Shown here piece after piece: positions 10,253-19,131 of a DNA stretch of 64,000 nt. Location of the stretch: the NCBI GenBank assembly GCA_946902875.1, contig OX336348.1, positions 10,503,741-10,567,740 on the forward strand, in the 5' to 3' direction. The notes beneath the pieces are model-generated. The model searched no databases and had not been told where the DNA came from. It worked only from the letters and a program-made list of their open reading frames with translations. This DNA is from Nematopogon swammerdamellus (Eukaryota > Arthropoda > Insecta > Lepidoptera > Adelidae). The position numbers and the translations under genes were made by a program. How positions within the stretch are numbered: position 1 is the first letter of the stretch; each line of letters opens with the position of its first letter.

Positions 10253-11271
10253 GTCTACTATGTGTAATTAACATTATTGACGTGATGACGTCACGTCTTA
10301 TAAATTGATGAACACCGGCTGCACACACGAAAAAGTGTCACGTTCCATCTGAACTTGTGTGTGCTAGCGAGAGCGCGTAACAAGCGATAGAGAGGCACAA
10401 TCGGTATAGTCAAAGTTACCATGGAAACGTCTTAAGAAGTAAAACTGTCAAGATCAGACAACAGAAGTTTATTGATGGCCAGTCACAAGATGATTAATCT
10501 TTCTACTGGAAATAGAATTAATGATCTTGCCTCTATGTACTACGATTATTCCACGTCATCACGTAAAACTATCGTCCGTAAACCGACTTTACAGACAACC
10601 AATTTTTTTTTAAGAAAAAATAACAATTTACACCTTATTTCTGCTTTTGCAATGATTTCTTCATGTACATAGACACTAGTATCACCTAGTGGCGGAAGAG
10701 GCGTAACAGTCTACCTACCGGCCGGTCACAGAGTTTCGCGCGCAGCGCGTATCGCTTGCACTCACCACGATTTGATACTGTCTAGACACATTTTTTTTTA
10801 ATTCCACTACACGCACTGCATGTTAATGTCCATGTAGAACGTCCACATAGCCCCGCACATAACACTGTCGTCCGTTACAACACGTATAATTTTTACAGCC
10901 GTTTTCTTCGACCGACCTTCTTTCAGTGCTGGTGTACCAATCCGAACGCGTTTACACCTACCAGCTAAATATGTACACAGTAAGCTAAAGGGATGACACA
11001 ACAGTTTTAAGTGGAATCCGAACCACTGTCAACTTCAACGTTCGTACGGCCACGCATCCAAAGTCTGACCGCACCCTAGTAGAAAATGTAATTAGATGAA
11101 AGCGAAGCAGCGTATACGGCACGTGAACACTTGACCACTTTTTCTAACCGAATAGTTGATGTTACGAGGTTTCGCAGGCTTTTGTAGTATTCTTTATGCG
11201 AATCTTTTTTAGTTTTGTTGGCCCTTATTAAGGCTTTTCAGCAATAACTCTGTAAATAAAACACGCACAAT
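10253..11271. other. No recognised gene; CRE-like palindrome and weak repeat match
   Basis: A TGACGTCA palindrome lies at 10286-10293. Positions 10900-10938 (GCCGTTTTCTTCGACCGACC, then TTCTTTCAGTGC) match part of the dispersed repeat also found at about 43370-43400 and 49040-49065. The remainder shows only short frames and no known motif. Confidence 0.5.
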
Positions 11272-11446
11272 AATGAAATGAAATGAAATGAAATGAAATG
11301 AAATGAAATGAAATGAAATGAAATGAAATGAAATGAAATGAAATGAAATGAAATGAAATGAAATGAAATGAAATGAAATGAAATGAAATGAAATGAAATG
11401 AAATGAAATGAAATGAAATGAAATGAAATGAAATGAAATGAAATGA
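11272..11446. repeat. (AAATG)n pentanucleotide microsatellite, about 35 copies
   Basis: An uninterrupted run of AAATG, about 175 bases by reading. Because five is not a multiple of three, all frames on the minus strand are open and read as repeats of Phe, His, Ile and Ser; these are not genes. The run ends exactly where a 5'-truncated LINE fragment begins. Confidence 0.97.
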
Positions 11447-11448
11447 AT

Positions 11449-11588
11449 GAAGGCTCCTGTCAGGCCGGCATGGCATTCGCAATCCCCGTGCATCACAGAA
11501 TGTCCATGGGCATCGTTAGACACCTACTTGTAGGTGAAACGATGCCACATGTCGCGCTATCAATAAAAAAAAAAAAAAAAAAAAAAAA
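11449..11588 (+). mobile_element. 5'-truncated LINE 3' end, same family as 878-4424
   Basis: The sequence CTGTCAGGCCGGCATGGCAT at 11456, followed by GAATGTCCATGGGC, then TCGTTAGACACC and GTCGCGCTATCAATAAA, corresponds to the reverse complement of 897-1014. It ends in a 24-base poly(A) after CAATAAA. This confirms the position and orientation of the 3' end of the larger element. It has no coding content. Confidence 0.9.
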
Positions 11589-11725
11589 TGAAAATATACT
11601 TTATTGTACACCGTATAAAAAGGTTACAAAAGGCGAGTTTAATGCCTTGCGGCATTCTTTACGAACTAACGGCTTCAGAACATTGAAATTACCGGTATAC
11701 CTACTAAACAGAATGAAAACTTAAT
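11589..11725 (-). mobile_element. 3' end of another LINE family, minus strand
   Basis: Read on the minus strand this ends with GGTGTACAATAAAGTATATTTTC, in two parts: GTGTACAATAAAG and then an A/T tail. Upstream is ACTCGCCTTTTGTAACC. The LINE 3' UTR at 16283-16390 has a related arrangement (ACTCGCCTAACGCCC ... GTGTACAACTGAATAAAATA). It is probably a short 5'-truncated copy of a CR1-type LINE. Confidence 0.55.
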
Positions 11726-11753
11726 CAATATAGTCACTTCGATCGCTACCAAG

Positions 11754-12161
11754 TTGGACGTCCCGTTGCTGCCTACAGATATCGAGTTCGTGCACCGCGT
11801 GAGAGCGTGGCCGTCGTCGTCGTCGGAGAGTGCGGGGCCGGGGGGTGTGGCGGGCGCGGGGAAGAGCGTGGCTATGCCTCCCCGCATCGTTCTGCGCCTG
11901 CGCAGCCGAGCACTGAAAGATTCGCTTCAGAGCGCGGCGCGTGAGCGGCGCCGCCTGTCGGGCAACGGCCTAACCACTGTTGATGCAGGACTGCCGGGGG
12001 TCGAACATCGTGTTTGGCTCAATGACCACCTCACTCCTACTAATAAATTGTTGTTACGTAAGTCAAAGTCGGCCGCTCGTGACAAACAATTCAAACACGT
12101 TTGGGTTAAACAATGCAAAATTTTTGTTAGGAAATCGGACATTTCAGAGCCCATTTGTTGA
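11754..12161 (+). pseudogene. LINE ORF1-like protein, C-terminal part
   Basis: This 135-residue frame reads IEFVHRVRAWPSS, PPRIVLRLRSRALKDSLQSA, VEHRVWLNDHLTPTNKLLL and FKHVWVKQCKIFVRKSD. The 'R(x)V-x-L-x-(S)RALKD ... LT-x-x-N-x-LL-x-x-(R/K)-x-x-A ... WV(K)-x-(G/C)KI(F)VR' pattern is that of the ORF1 C-terminus of insect CR1-like LINEs, an RNA-binding chaperone-like protein. The N-terminus with coiled coil is missing, and the first residues come from an alternating C/G-rich stretch. The stop at 12161 precedes the endonuclease ORF by 267 bases, so the order fits one element. Confidence 0.7.
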
Positions 12162-12428
12162 AAGATAGCGATATTAGTAAAATTTTGTGACTTCCTTGGC
12201 CAATGCCCAGAGATACGATTATTAGCGCATACTCAAAATATCATTCGATTTTCTCTTTATTCTCAATTTGTTTTGTGTTTCTACGAGGATGTTGTTTCTA
12301 TCTATGTTACCATCAAAGTGTTACATTGTACAGTCAACATTATGTTATTGTTATGGCGTTCTAAGCATTGCTGATGTAATGATGAAAATTTACTTTATTA
12401 ATATAATTTATAAATTGTATATGTTGCA
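12162..12428. other. Inter-ORF spacer of the LINE
   Basis: A/T-rich sequence between the ORF1-like and endonuclease frames. No other feature is recognised. Confidence 0.5.
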
Positions 12429-13399
12429 ATGTCTAACTTAATATTTTACTACCAGAACGTGCGTGGACTTCGAACTAAGACTCATACATTTTCTCAAAAT
12501 GTTTTACTTTTAGACTATCATGTAATTTTGATTTCGGAATCATGGTTATGTGAAGGCATATATGACAGGGAGCTATTTAATGAGAAAATTACTGTGTACA
12601 GATTGGATCGTTGTTTTAGTACAGGTAAAATGTTTGGGAGAGGCGTGATCATAGCAGTTCGTACTGATTTGAACAGCACTTTGCAACAATATTGGTCACC
12701 ACCTGACAGTTTGAATGAAATATTATGGATCAGTGTTAAAACGGGAGCAAAAAGAACAAATATCTGTTGTTGCTACTTCCCTCACGGTAAAAATCATTAC
12801 ACCTGAATAGAAAACTTTTTCGAAACAACCTCTGATTTATACTTGAACAATCCCGATGATAATTTTATTATAATTGGGGATTTTAATTTAACGAACGCGG
12901 ACTGGCAACCTACAACTTACTCTAACGAAATGTATTTACAGCCAACCACCGATGCGTTTGTGAAATTATTGTCTGATTTCCTTTCCCTAACAAATATAAT
13001 GAATTTAATAAATTTCCTAATGCCAATGGCCGTTTTTTGGATTTAATTTTAAGTAATATCACTGAAGTCCAGTGTCTACATTGTCACAGTCCTTTGGTTT
13101 CGGAAGATCTTCACCACCCTGCATTAGAGTTACATATATCTTTGGGATGTACTAGGAATACTTTACCAGATGAGCGTCGCTCCATTCAACTATTTCGAGA
13201 TGCAGACTACGACCTAATAAAACAAAACTTAGTTTCATTCGATTGGGAAGCCATGCTATCAGAACCATTGAAGATGCTACTGAATTATTTTACAATAAGA
13301 TAAACGAAATTATTCGAGAGCTTGTGCCAACTAAAACCATTAATAGTCACTTCCCGCAGTGGTATACTGTACCACTCAGAAAGTTAATAAGCGAGAAAA
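12429..13399 (+). pseudogene. LINE endonuclease with linker, frameshifted and truncated
   Basis: Frame 12429-12806 begins MSNLIFYYQNVRGLRTKTHT (EEP motif I) and contains VILISESWL (catalytic Glu). Frame 12843-13046 has NFIIIGDFNLTNADW (GDFN), and 13037-13303 has FWMDLILSN-type sequence and the LHHPALELHI block that replaces the usual 'D(H)HP' motif. The linker continues in 13243-13399 as INEIIRELVPTKTI and FPQWYTVPLRKLI. A TGA stop near 12806 and two frame changes break it. At about 13390 it ends abruptly in BEL/Pao gag sequence. Confidence 0.8.
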
Positions 13400-13856
13400 A
13401 GTTCATGCTACATCTGCCTCACCTTCCGAAAGCGCACCGTGTGTTTATTGTAATGAAATACATAATATTCAAATTTGCAATAGATTTAAGATGCTATCAG
13501 TTGATGATCGGTGGAGCTGGATACGACAAGCAAAAGTTTGCTACAGATGCCTCAAAAATGTACCGCATCAATGGAAACTGTGTAGAGCGAGGCCCTGCAC
13601 TCGCGATGGTTGTCGAATGCGCCATCATGCTCTACTTCATGGAGGGACGTATAGTCCTACCAAACCTGGATTCTCTATCAGGACCGCTCATACTTTAGAT
13701 AGGCCAGGAGAGAACGTCCAAACTGCTCATACTTTAGATAGGCCAGGAGAGAACGTCCAAACTGACGAGTTATGCAATTCGAGTGAGAGTAATAGCAAGG
13801 GAAATATTGTTTTAAACAATACTTCTGTCATGCCCTCTACCGGTACCTCTTGTTAG
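13385..13856 (+). pseudogene. BEL/Pao Gag zinc-knuckle region
   Basis: The frame reads ESAPCVYCNEIHNIQICNRF, RWSWIRQAKVCYRCLKNVPH and PCTRDGCRMRHHALLHG. The triple arrangement 'C-x2-C-x4-H-x4-C ... C-x2-C-x4-H-x4-C ... C-x3-C-x4-HH-x-LLH' is diagnostic of BEL/Pao Gag. Next comes a 39-base in-frame tandem duplication (13688-13765) encoding TAHTLDRPGENVQ twice. The N-terminal capsid part is missing. A stop at 13856 separates it from the protease. Confidence 0.9.
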
Positions 13857-13871
13857 CCACCACGTCGAGCG

Positions 13872-14070
13872 TTGTTAAAAGGTATTCCTGTCATTGTAAC
13901 TGGACCGGTCGCTAGTGTAGAGACGTATGCTTTACTTGACGATGGGTCAAGTGTAACATTGATCGACTCGGACGTGTCGAAACAAATTGGTGTAACGGGT
14001 CCCGAGGAGAAGATAGTAATGAATGGTGTTCAAGGGATGACTAGTGAAACTAAGATATACAAGGTTATGT
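13872..14070 (+). pseudogene. BEL/Pao aspartic protease fragment
   Basis: LKGIPVIVTG and YALLDDGSSVTLIDSDVSKQ show the BEL-type retropepsin, where the active site is DDGSS rather than DTGA. The frame follows Gag after a stop. After GVQGMTSETKIYKVM the sequence passes without homology break into the RNase H segment in a different frame, so protease C-terminus and RT are deleted. Confidence 0.85.
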
Positions 14071-15163
14071 CGAGAGTGAGCTTCACGTGTTTGCGGATGC
14101 AAGCGAACTGGCGTATGCTTGTGTTGCATACTGGCGCTTTATTTATCCAGATGGTAAGGTGAAACTCTCTCTCGTCGGTAGTAAAGCTCGCGTCACACCG
14201 CTCAAGCCTATCACGATTCCAAGGCTTGAGTTACAAGGGGCTCTCATCGCAGCTCGACTGGCGAACACAATTCGCGACGAGCATAAGTTCAAACCTGACC
14301 GACTTTACTTCTGGACTGACTCAATGAGCGTACTTGGATGGCTCCGGGGAGATGCTCGTCAGTTCAAGGCATTTGTAGCCCATCGAGTTGGCGAAATATC
14401 TGAAACCACGAAAGTATCGGAATGGAGGTGGGATCCAAGTGCCCTGAACGTAGCTGACGACGCTACACGTGTGAATTCTGAGCGCCTCACGCCCGAAAGT
14501 CGTTGGTTCACAGGTCCTGAATTTTTGTTAGGACCCCAGGAGACTTGGCCTACGGAACCATCCAATTTCAAATCCAACATTAGCGATGATGAAATAAAAA
14601 CAAAACTATTGAACATAAATTTAACAACTATAATCCAATCTTCATGGACACCAGTTTTGGTAGATCCAACTCGTTTTAGTAGCTGGTCACGCTTACTGCG
14701 TACAACTTCATACGTTAGAAAGTTTCTTCAGAAACTGAAAGACCGTGTTTCTGCCAGACGAATAAATGCTATCGAAGCAAAAGTTCCACTCGCGAGGCAA
14801 CTACAGTCACCATTTCCTTTGTGTCGTGAGGTTTTGTCTGTTCCAGGTACATCGACACTTCAAGCTCCTATGCAAGGAGGGCCTTCCAAGATGTCCACTT
14901 CATTCAAGCCCGTAGAAGATGCAAGAGGTCACCGTTATTTCAAAACCACCTGCATTCCACTAACAATTCCACTAACGGCTGAAGATTTAAATTCAGCCGA
15001 GATACAAATCCTACGCTGTAGTCAAGCAGATAGCTTTGGTGAAGAAATAGCCTGTGTTCGAAACGCTCAACCAGTCAGAAAGGGTCGACTGGCAAACCTG
15101 TCTCTCATGATAGATAATGACGGAATTCTCCGCTTGTCAGGGCACAAGAGGTATAGACAATAA
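14070..15163 (+). pseudogene. BEL/Pao RNase H and connector (Pao peptidase-to-integrase region)
   Basis: The frame opens as LHVFADASELAYACVAYWRF, the first RNase H motif, preceded in frame by a non-homologous stub. ITIPRLELQGALIAARLANT and YFWTDSMSVLGWLRGD supply the other acidic residues, and WRWDPSALNVADDATR is the usual end of RNase H in BEL. RWFTGPEFLLGPQETWP marks the connector. The frame ends at 15163 and overlaps the integrase frame, so one frameshift separates them. Bases 14192-14262 recur identically at 16387-16457. Confidence 0.88.
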
Positions 15164-16274
15164 CACGAAAAACCCTATATTACTGGACGGCAACTATGCA
15201 GCGACTCGGCTATTAGTTAACCAAATGCACAAGGATTTCGCTCATGCGAACAACGCAACAGTGATAAATGAAATTCGACAAAGATTTTGGATCATTCGGC
15301 TTCGTGACACAGTTAAAACTGTGGCCAGAAACTGTCAGCTTTGTAAGATACGTCGAGCAGCTCCTCTAAATCCTCCAACCGGAGATCTTCCCATCGATCG
15401 CCTGGCGCATCATTGTCGAGTATTTACGTACACCGGCATTGACTACTTCGGCCCCGTTGAAGTCACGATGTTTCGAAGACGAGTGAAGAGATGGGTAGCG
15501 TTGTACACATGTATGACAACCAGAGCCATACACCTTGATGTGGTACACAGCTTATCTACTGACTCAGCAATAATGTGTCTACGACGCTTCATTGCCCGGA
15601 GAGGAACTCCCTCTAAGATGCTTTCGGACAATGCCACTTGTTTTGTTGGAGCGAAAAGACAGTTGGCGGAACTGTATGGTCAAGCGGTGATGGAATATGC
15701 CTCTAACAAGGGCATACAGTGGAGCTTCATTCCACCAGCAGCTCCCTTTATGGGAGGTTCGTGGGAAAGGCTTGTGCGGAGTGTGAAAACCGCATTACTG
15801 ACGACGTTACATAAAAGAGCTCCTACAGAAGAAGTTTTGATCACTCTCTTGCTTGAAGCCGAAGCCATAGTGAACTCCAGGCCCTTGACACATGTGTCTG
15901 TTGACCCAGAAGATCCGCGAGCTTTAACTCCATTTCATTTTATTTTGGGTACCTCGTCCACAGCGGCCTTGCCGATACAACTTAACGACGGAGACCTGGC
16001 ACGAAGATGTGATTATAAGAAAGCACTTCGCCTGGCCGATCATTTCTGGACCCGGTGGTTGAAGGAATATTTGCCAACTATTTTGCCGCGACCTAATACT
16101 GGCCAAGCAACACCGAATATTAACATCGGAGACCTTGTGATCATAATGGACGGCCAGCTACCACGAGGAACGTGGCCACGGGGTCGAGTAACAGTGTTAT
16201 TCCCGGGCAAGGATGGAGTCGTGAGAGTGGTCGATGTCGCCACAAGTAGAGGAATATTGCGCCGACCAGTATAG
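15117..16274 (+). pseudogene. BEL/Pao integrase
   Basis: 385 residues with the zinc-binding N-terminus (QMHKDFAHANNATVINEIRQ ... CQLCKIRRA), then the DDE core: YTGIDYFGPVEV (first Asp), LSDNATCFVGAKRQ (second Asp) and FMGGSWERLVRSVK (Glu). The C-terminal block includes EAEAIVNSRPLTHVSVD, LTPFHFILG and GDLVIIMDGQLPRGTWPRGR. It is full length to RGILRRPV, where the stop codon is supplied by LINE tail sequence. The catalytic residues are intact, but it cannot act without RT and LTRs. Confidence 0.9.
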
Positions 16275-16386
16275 AATAGAATAGATTAAAATAGAATAGT
16301 ATTTTATTCAGTTGTACACATACATTATTAATACATTAACATAAATGGAGCTAATTAGTAGGTACAAAAGAAAGGGCGTTAGGCGA

Positions 16387-16457
16387 GTCACACCGCTCAA
16401 GCCTATCACGATTCCAAGGCTTGAGTTACAAGGGGCTCTCATCGCAGCTCGACTGGC
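16387..16457 (+). repeat. 71-bp identical copy of BEL RNase H sequence inside LINE 3' UTR
   Basis: This block is identical, base for base by reading, to 14192-14262 in the BEL element and has the same orientation. It begins GTCACACCGCTCAAGCC and ends GCAGCTCGACTGGC. Flanking bases differ on both sides. Confidence 0.9.
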
Positions 16458-16864
16458 ATATGGCCACTCGAGTGTCTCAAGGGCCGCTATTTTTAAGCCT
16501 AGCCTACATTAATACTAAAATTAAATTAAATCTAAAGAACTGTATACAAAATTAACCACACTATATACACATTTACACAATTTTACAAGTTTACACAGGA
16601 TTAATTAACACAGAAGTCTTAACTAAATATAAATACCTATTAGATAAAAACAAACTATCAAAATATATAAAAACCAAAAATTATGCCAAGCATCGCGACG
16701 GCGGCGAGCGCACGCATCATTTAAATTTACATCCATAAACCCAATTAATTCGAGAGCTGGCTTCAGCGAATGCCGTGTAAGAAGAGCCAGGCGCCATCAT
16801 ATGGTTATAGATACCTACTGAGAGTGAAGGGAGGATTGAAAGTGATGTAACTACAGTATGAGTA

Positions 16865-19108
16865 TTAGCGCTCTTTTTGTACGGTAAGAAGGTATTTTTT
16901 AAAAGCCTTTTTGAAACTTTGTGTACCATTGAGAAGCTTTAACGGCGGTGGAATGTTACTCCAGCAGCGAGAGGCCGCATACCTGAAACCGCCTTCGAAT
17001 GCGGCTCCCCGGTGTTTAGGCACCGCGAGCAGCCGTCCCACGGAACGGGATCCGTAGCGATTGCCTTCGCCAAGCCATTTTAGTTTCCTCCATAAAGGTG
17101 CCGGTTTCTTGGTGTGAATAATTTTATGCAGCAAAACGGCTTGATGAAGGTAACGCCGTCCCTCCATCTTCAGCAGATTGAGACGATTTAGATGAGGTGT
17201 GATGTGGTCTCTCTTCCTAACTGCGTTCTCACAGAACCGTATGCACGCATTATGAACCCTCTGTACACGTTTGGCGGTTTTTTTGTATATGCATGGCCCG
17301 TACACCACATCGCAGTAGTTTAGGTTGGAAAGTATAAGAGATTCAGTTAAAGTGTGTCTCACTTCTCTAGAAAGGTGTTCTCTAATTTTATAGAGGGTTT
17401 TGAGTTTACCCATAGACGCTCCAAACTTCTCCGAGATGTGGTCTTCATATCTGAGGTTCGAATCCATGCGCAAGCCTAAGTTCCTCGCCGTTTTGACAAA
17501 GGGAATCAGAACCCCATTCAACTTCAATTCAGGGCTGCGAGCCAGAACCAAATCAACAGATCTCCTACCGCCCAACACAAGAGCTACCGTCTTAGTAGGG
17601 TTTAGCGCAAGTCCATTCAATGCTGACCACCGCCAAGCGTTTTCCAAATCGCAGTTCACCTTTTCTACAGCATCTTCAAGATCTGTTGGGTTAAATGAAT
17701 ACCTTAATTGCGAATCGTCGGCAAAAAGTTCTACGTCCGCATACTTCAAACATGATGGAAAGTCAGCCGTGTATACCGTATACAACAGAGGCGACAACGA
17801 GGAGCCCTGCGGACTTCCGCGCGGTACCAGTTCTGGGTCGGAGTATGCCATGCTGCCGTCTCCTTTGTTACATTTTACAACTGGGTATCTGTTTGTTAAA
17901 TAGCACCTTAAAAGGCTCAGTGCGCCTGCAGAAAGACCATAAAACGACAGTTTCGCTATAAGCAATTCAATGTCCAAACAGTCAAACGCCCTGGAGTAAT
18001 CAAGTAAGACAAGAAACGTTACCTGGCCTTGGTCGGCCGCATTAATAGCTTCATCTGTTACCTGTAGCAGTGCGGTAGTAGTACTATAATCACTGCGGAA
18101 TCCATGCTGGCATTCCGGTATTATGTTGTTACCATGGAGATAAAGAGTGAGTTGATGTGTCATAATTTTTTCCAGCACTTTTGAGAATGCAGGCAACAGA
18201 CTAATGGGTCTCAAGTCTTTGAGCTCAGAAGCGTCCTTCTTTTTCGGAATAGGTACCACCATAGCAGTTTTCCATGCACTCGGGAAATAAGATTGAGTTA
18301 TACATGAGTTTATAATGTGCGTAATAACTTGTGAAGTGCGAGGAGTCGTCATTTCTATCATCTTAATGCTTACGTCATCTACTCCTACCGCATGCGATTT
18401 TATGGACCCAATAACCTTCGACACACCCTCCTCGTCGACTACCGAAAAATTAAATGGCTGAATTTCTTCCCTGTAATTATTTTCATAAAAGGTGCTGAGA
18501 GTAGATTTCTGTATGGAAGGAGTAGCAGGCAGTTGCAGAAAGTGTGCACTGATAGCTTCAGGGTCGCATAGATGAACTGGTAAATTGGCTGACGATGAAT
18601 TAAGTGTGGTGCATCGCTTTATTCCCTGCCAAAGTTTTTTAGAATTATTTACGTTTTTATTTATATAAGAGTCGAAGTACGCTTTCTTTTCATTGCGAAT
18701 TGCAGATGTAACTAGATTTCGTAAATCCTGGTAGTATCGGCGGTGCGAAGATAATTTAGATCGTCTCGCACGCACTCCGGCTCGATCCCTTAGTTTCATC
18801 ATAAGCCTGATGACATCCGTTAACCAGGGTTGGAGGACAGGTTTACATTTCCGAGTTACAGTGGGCGCATGAACGTCAAAAATACAGGTAATGAACGTAA
18901 CAAACAAATCCACCATATCATCCACATTCCCGCAAACTAGTATATGTTCCCATGGAAGCTCACAAGTGTGTGCGTAGAACAAGTCCAAATCCATCTCACG
19001 GAAGGATCTGAATGTAACATTTGTAGGGACCAGTAAAGAAGTTGATTCGTCTTCCAGTCGACCCATGACCAGTGGATGTTGAATGCAGGTGTCGTCACCT
19101 CTCTCCAT
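16865..19108 (-). CDS. LINE ORF2: linker and reverse transcriptase (endonuclease lost)
   Basis: 747 uninterrupted residues. Residues 60-150 are the linker (FDVHAPTVTRKCKPVLQPWL). RT motifs: SHAVGVDDVSIKMI (238-251), AWKTAMVVPIPKKKDASELK (278-297), DLRPISLLPAFSKVLEKI, QHGFRSDYSTTTALL (334-348), LVLLDYSRAFDCLDIELL (first Asp 370), PRGSPQGSSLSPLLY (429-443) and FADD at 462-465. The C-terminus has NLGLRMDSNLRYEDHI and the usual ASRCWSNIPPPLKLLNGTQS. The frame is open to its natural end, suggesting a fairly recent copy. The start at 19108 is only the first Met of a truncated ORF. It encodes the polymerase that would copy LINE RNA at the target, but the element has no nuclease. Confidence 0.85.
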   Translation of the reverse strand: MERGDDTCIQHPLVMGRLEDESTSLLVPTNVTFRSFREMDLDLFYAHTCELPWEHILVCGNVDDMVDLFVTFITCIFDVHAPTVTRKCKPVLQPWLTDVIRLMMKLRDRAGVRARRSKLSSHRRYYQDLRNLVTSAIRNEKKAYFDSYINKNVNNSKKLWQGIKRCTTLNSSSANLPVHLCDPEAISAHFLQLPATPSIQKSTLSTFYENNYREEIQPFNFSVVDEEGVSKVIGSIKSHAVGVDDVSIKMIEMTTPRTSQVITHIINSCITQSYFPSAWKTAMVVPIPKKKDASELKDLRPISLLPAFSKVLEKIMTHQLTLYLHGNNIIPECQHGFRSDYSTTTALLQVTDEAINAADQGQVTFLVLLDYSRAFDCLDIELLIAKLSFYGLSAGALSLLRCYLTNRYPVVKCNKGDGSMAYSDPELVPRGSPQGSSLSPLLYTVYTADFPSCLKYADVELFADDSQLRYSFNPTDLEDAVEKVNCDLENAWRWSALNGLALNPTKTVALVLGGRRSVDLVLARSPELKLNGVLIPFVKTARNLGLRMDSNLRYEDHISEKFGASMGKLKTLYKIREHLSREVRHTLTESLILSNLNYCDVVYGPCIYKKTAKRVQRVHNACIRFCENAVRKRDHITPHLNRLNLLKMEGRRYLHQAVLLHKIIHTKKPAPLWRKLKWLGEGNRYGSRSVGRLLAVPKHRGAAFEGGFRYAASRCWSNIPPPLKLLNGTQSFKKAFKKYLLTVQKER

Positions 19109-19131
19109 TACTGTGATGGATCACCAGGGGG

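Larger units (their letters stand above)
13385..16270 (+). mobile_element. BEL/Pao LTR retrotransposon remnant lacking LTRs and RT
   Basis: Gag zinc knuckles, protease, RNase H with connector and integrase occur in the BEL/Pao order. The 5' end is cut where the LINE at 12429-13399 stops, and the 3' end is cut inside or just after the integrase by the (ATTCT)-type tail of a minus-strand LINE at 16271. The entire reverse-transcriptase core is missing between protease and RNase H (junction near 14070). No LTR is visible on either side. Confidence 0.9.
16271..19131 (-). mobile_element. 5'-truncated CR1-like LINE with ATTCT tail
   Basis: On the minus strand the 3' end reads AATAAAATACTATTCTATTT and then TAATCTATTCTATTC (16270-16305), abutting the BEL integrase. 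One long ORF (16865-19108) covers linker and RT. The 3' UTR contains a 71-base block (16387-16457) identical to BEL sequence at 14192-14262. The 5' end, near 19131, lacks the endonuclease. Confidence 0.85.

Noticed and set aside
10286..10293. CRE palindrome TGACGTCA as a functional regulatory site
   Set aside because: A lone eight-base match without a promoter or gene nearby is expected by chance.
11209..11523. 104-residue minus-strand ORF of repeating Phe-His-Ile-Ser
   Set aside because: It is the translation of the AAATG microsatellite, open in every frame because the period is five.
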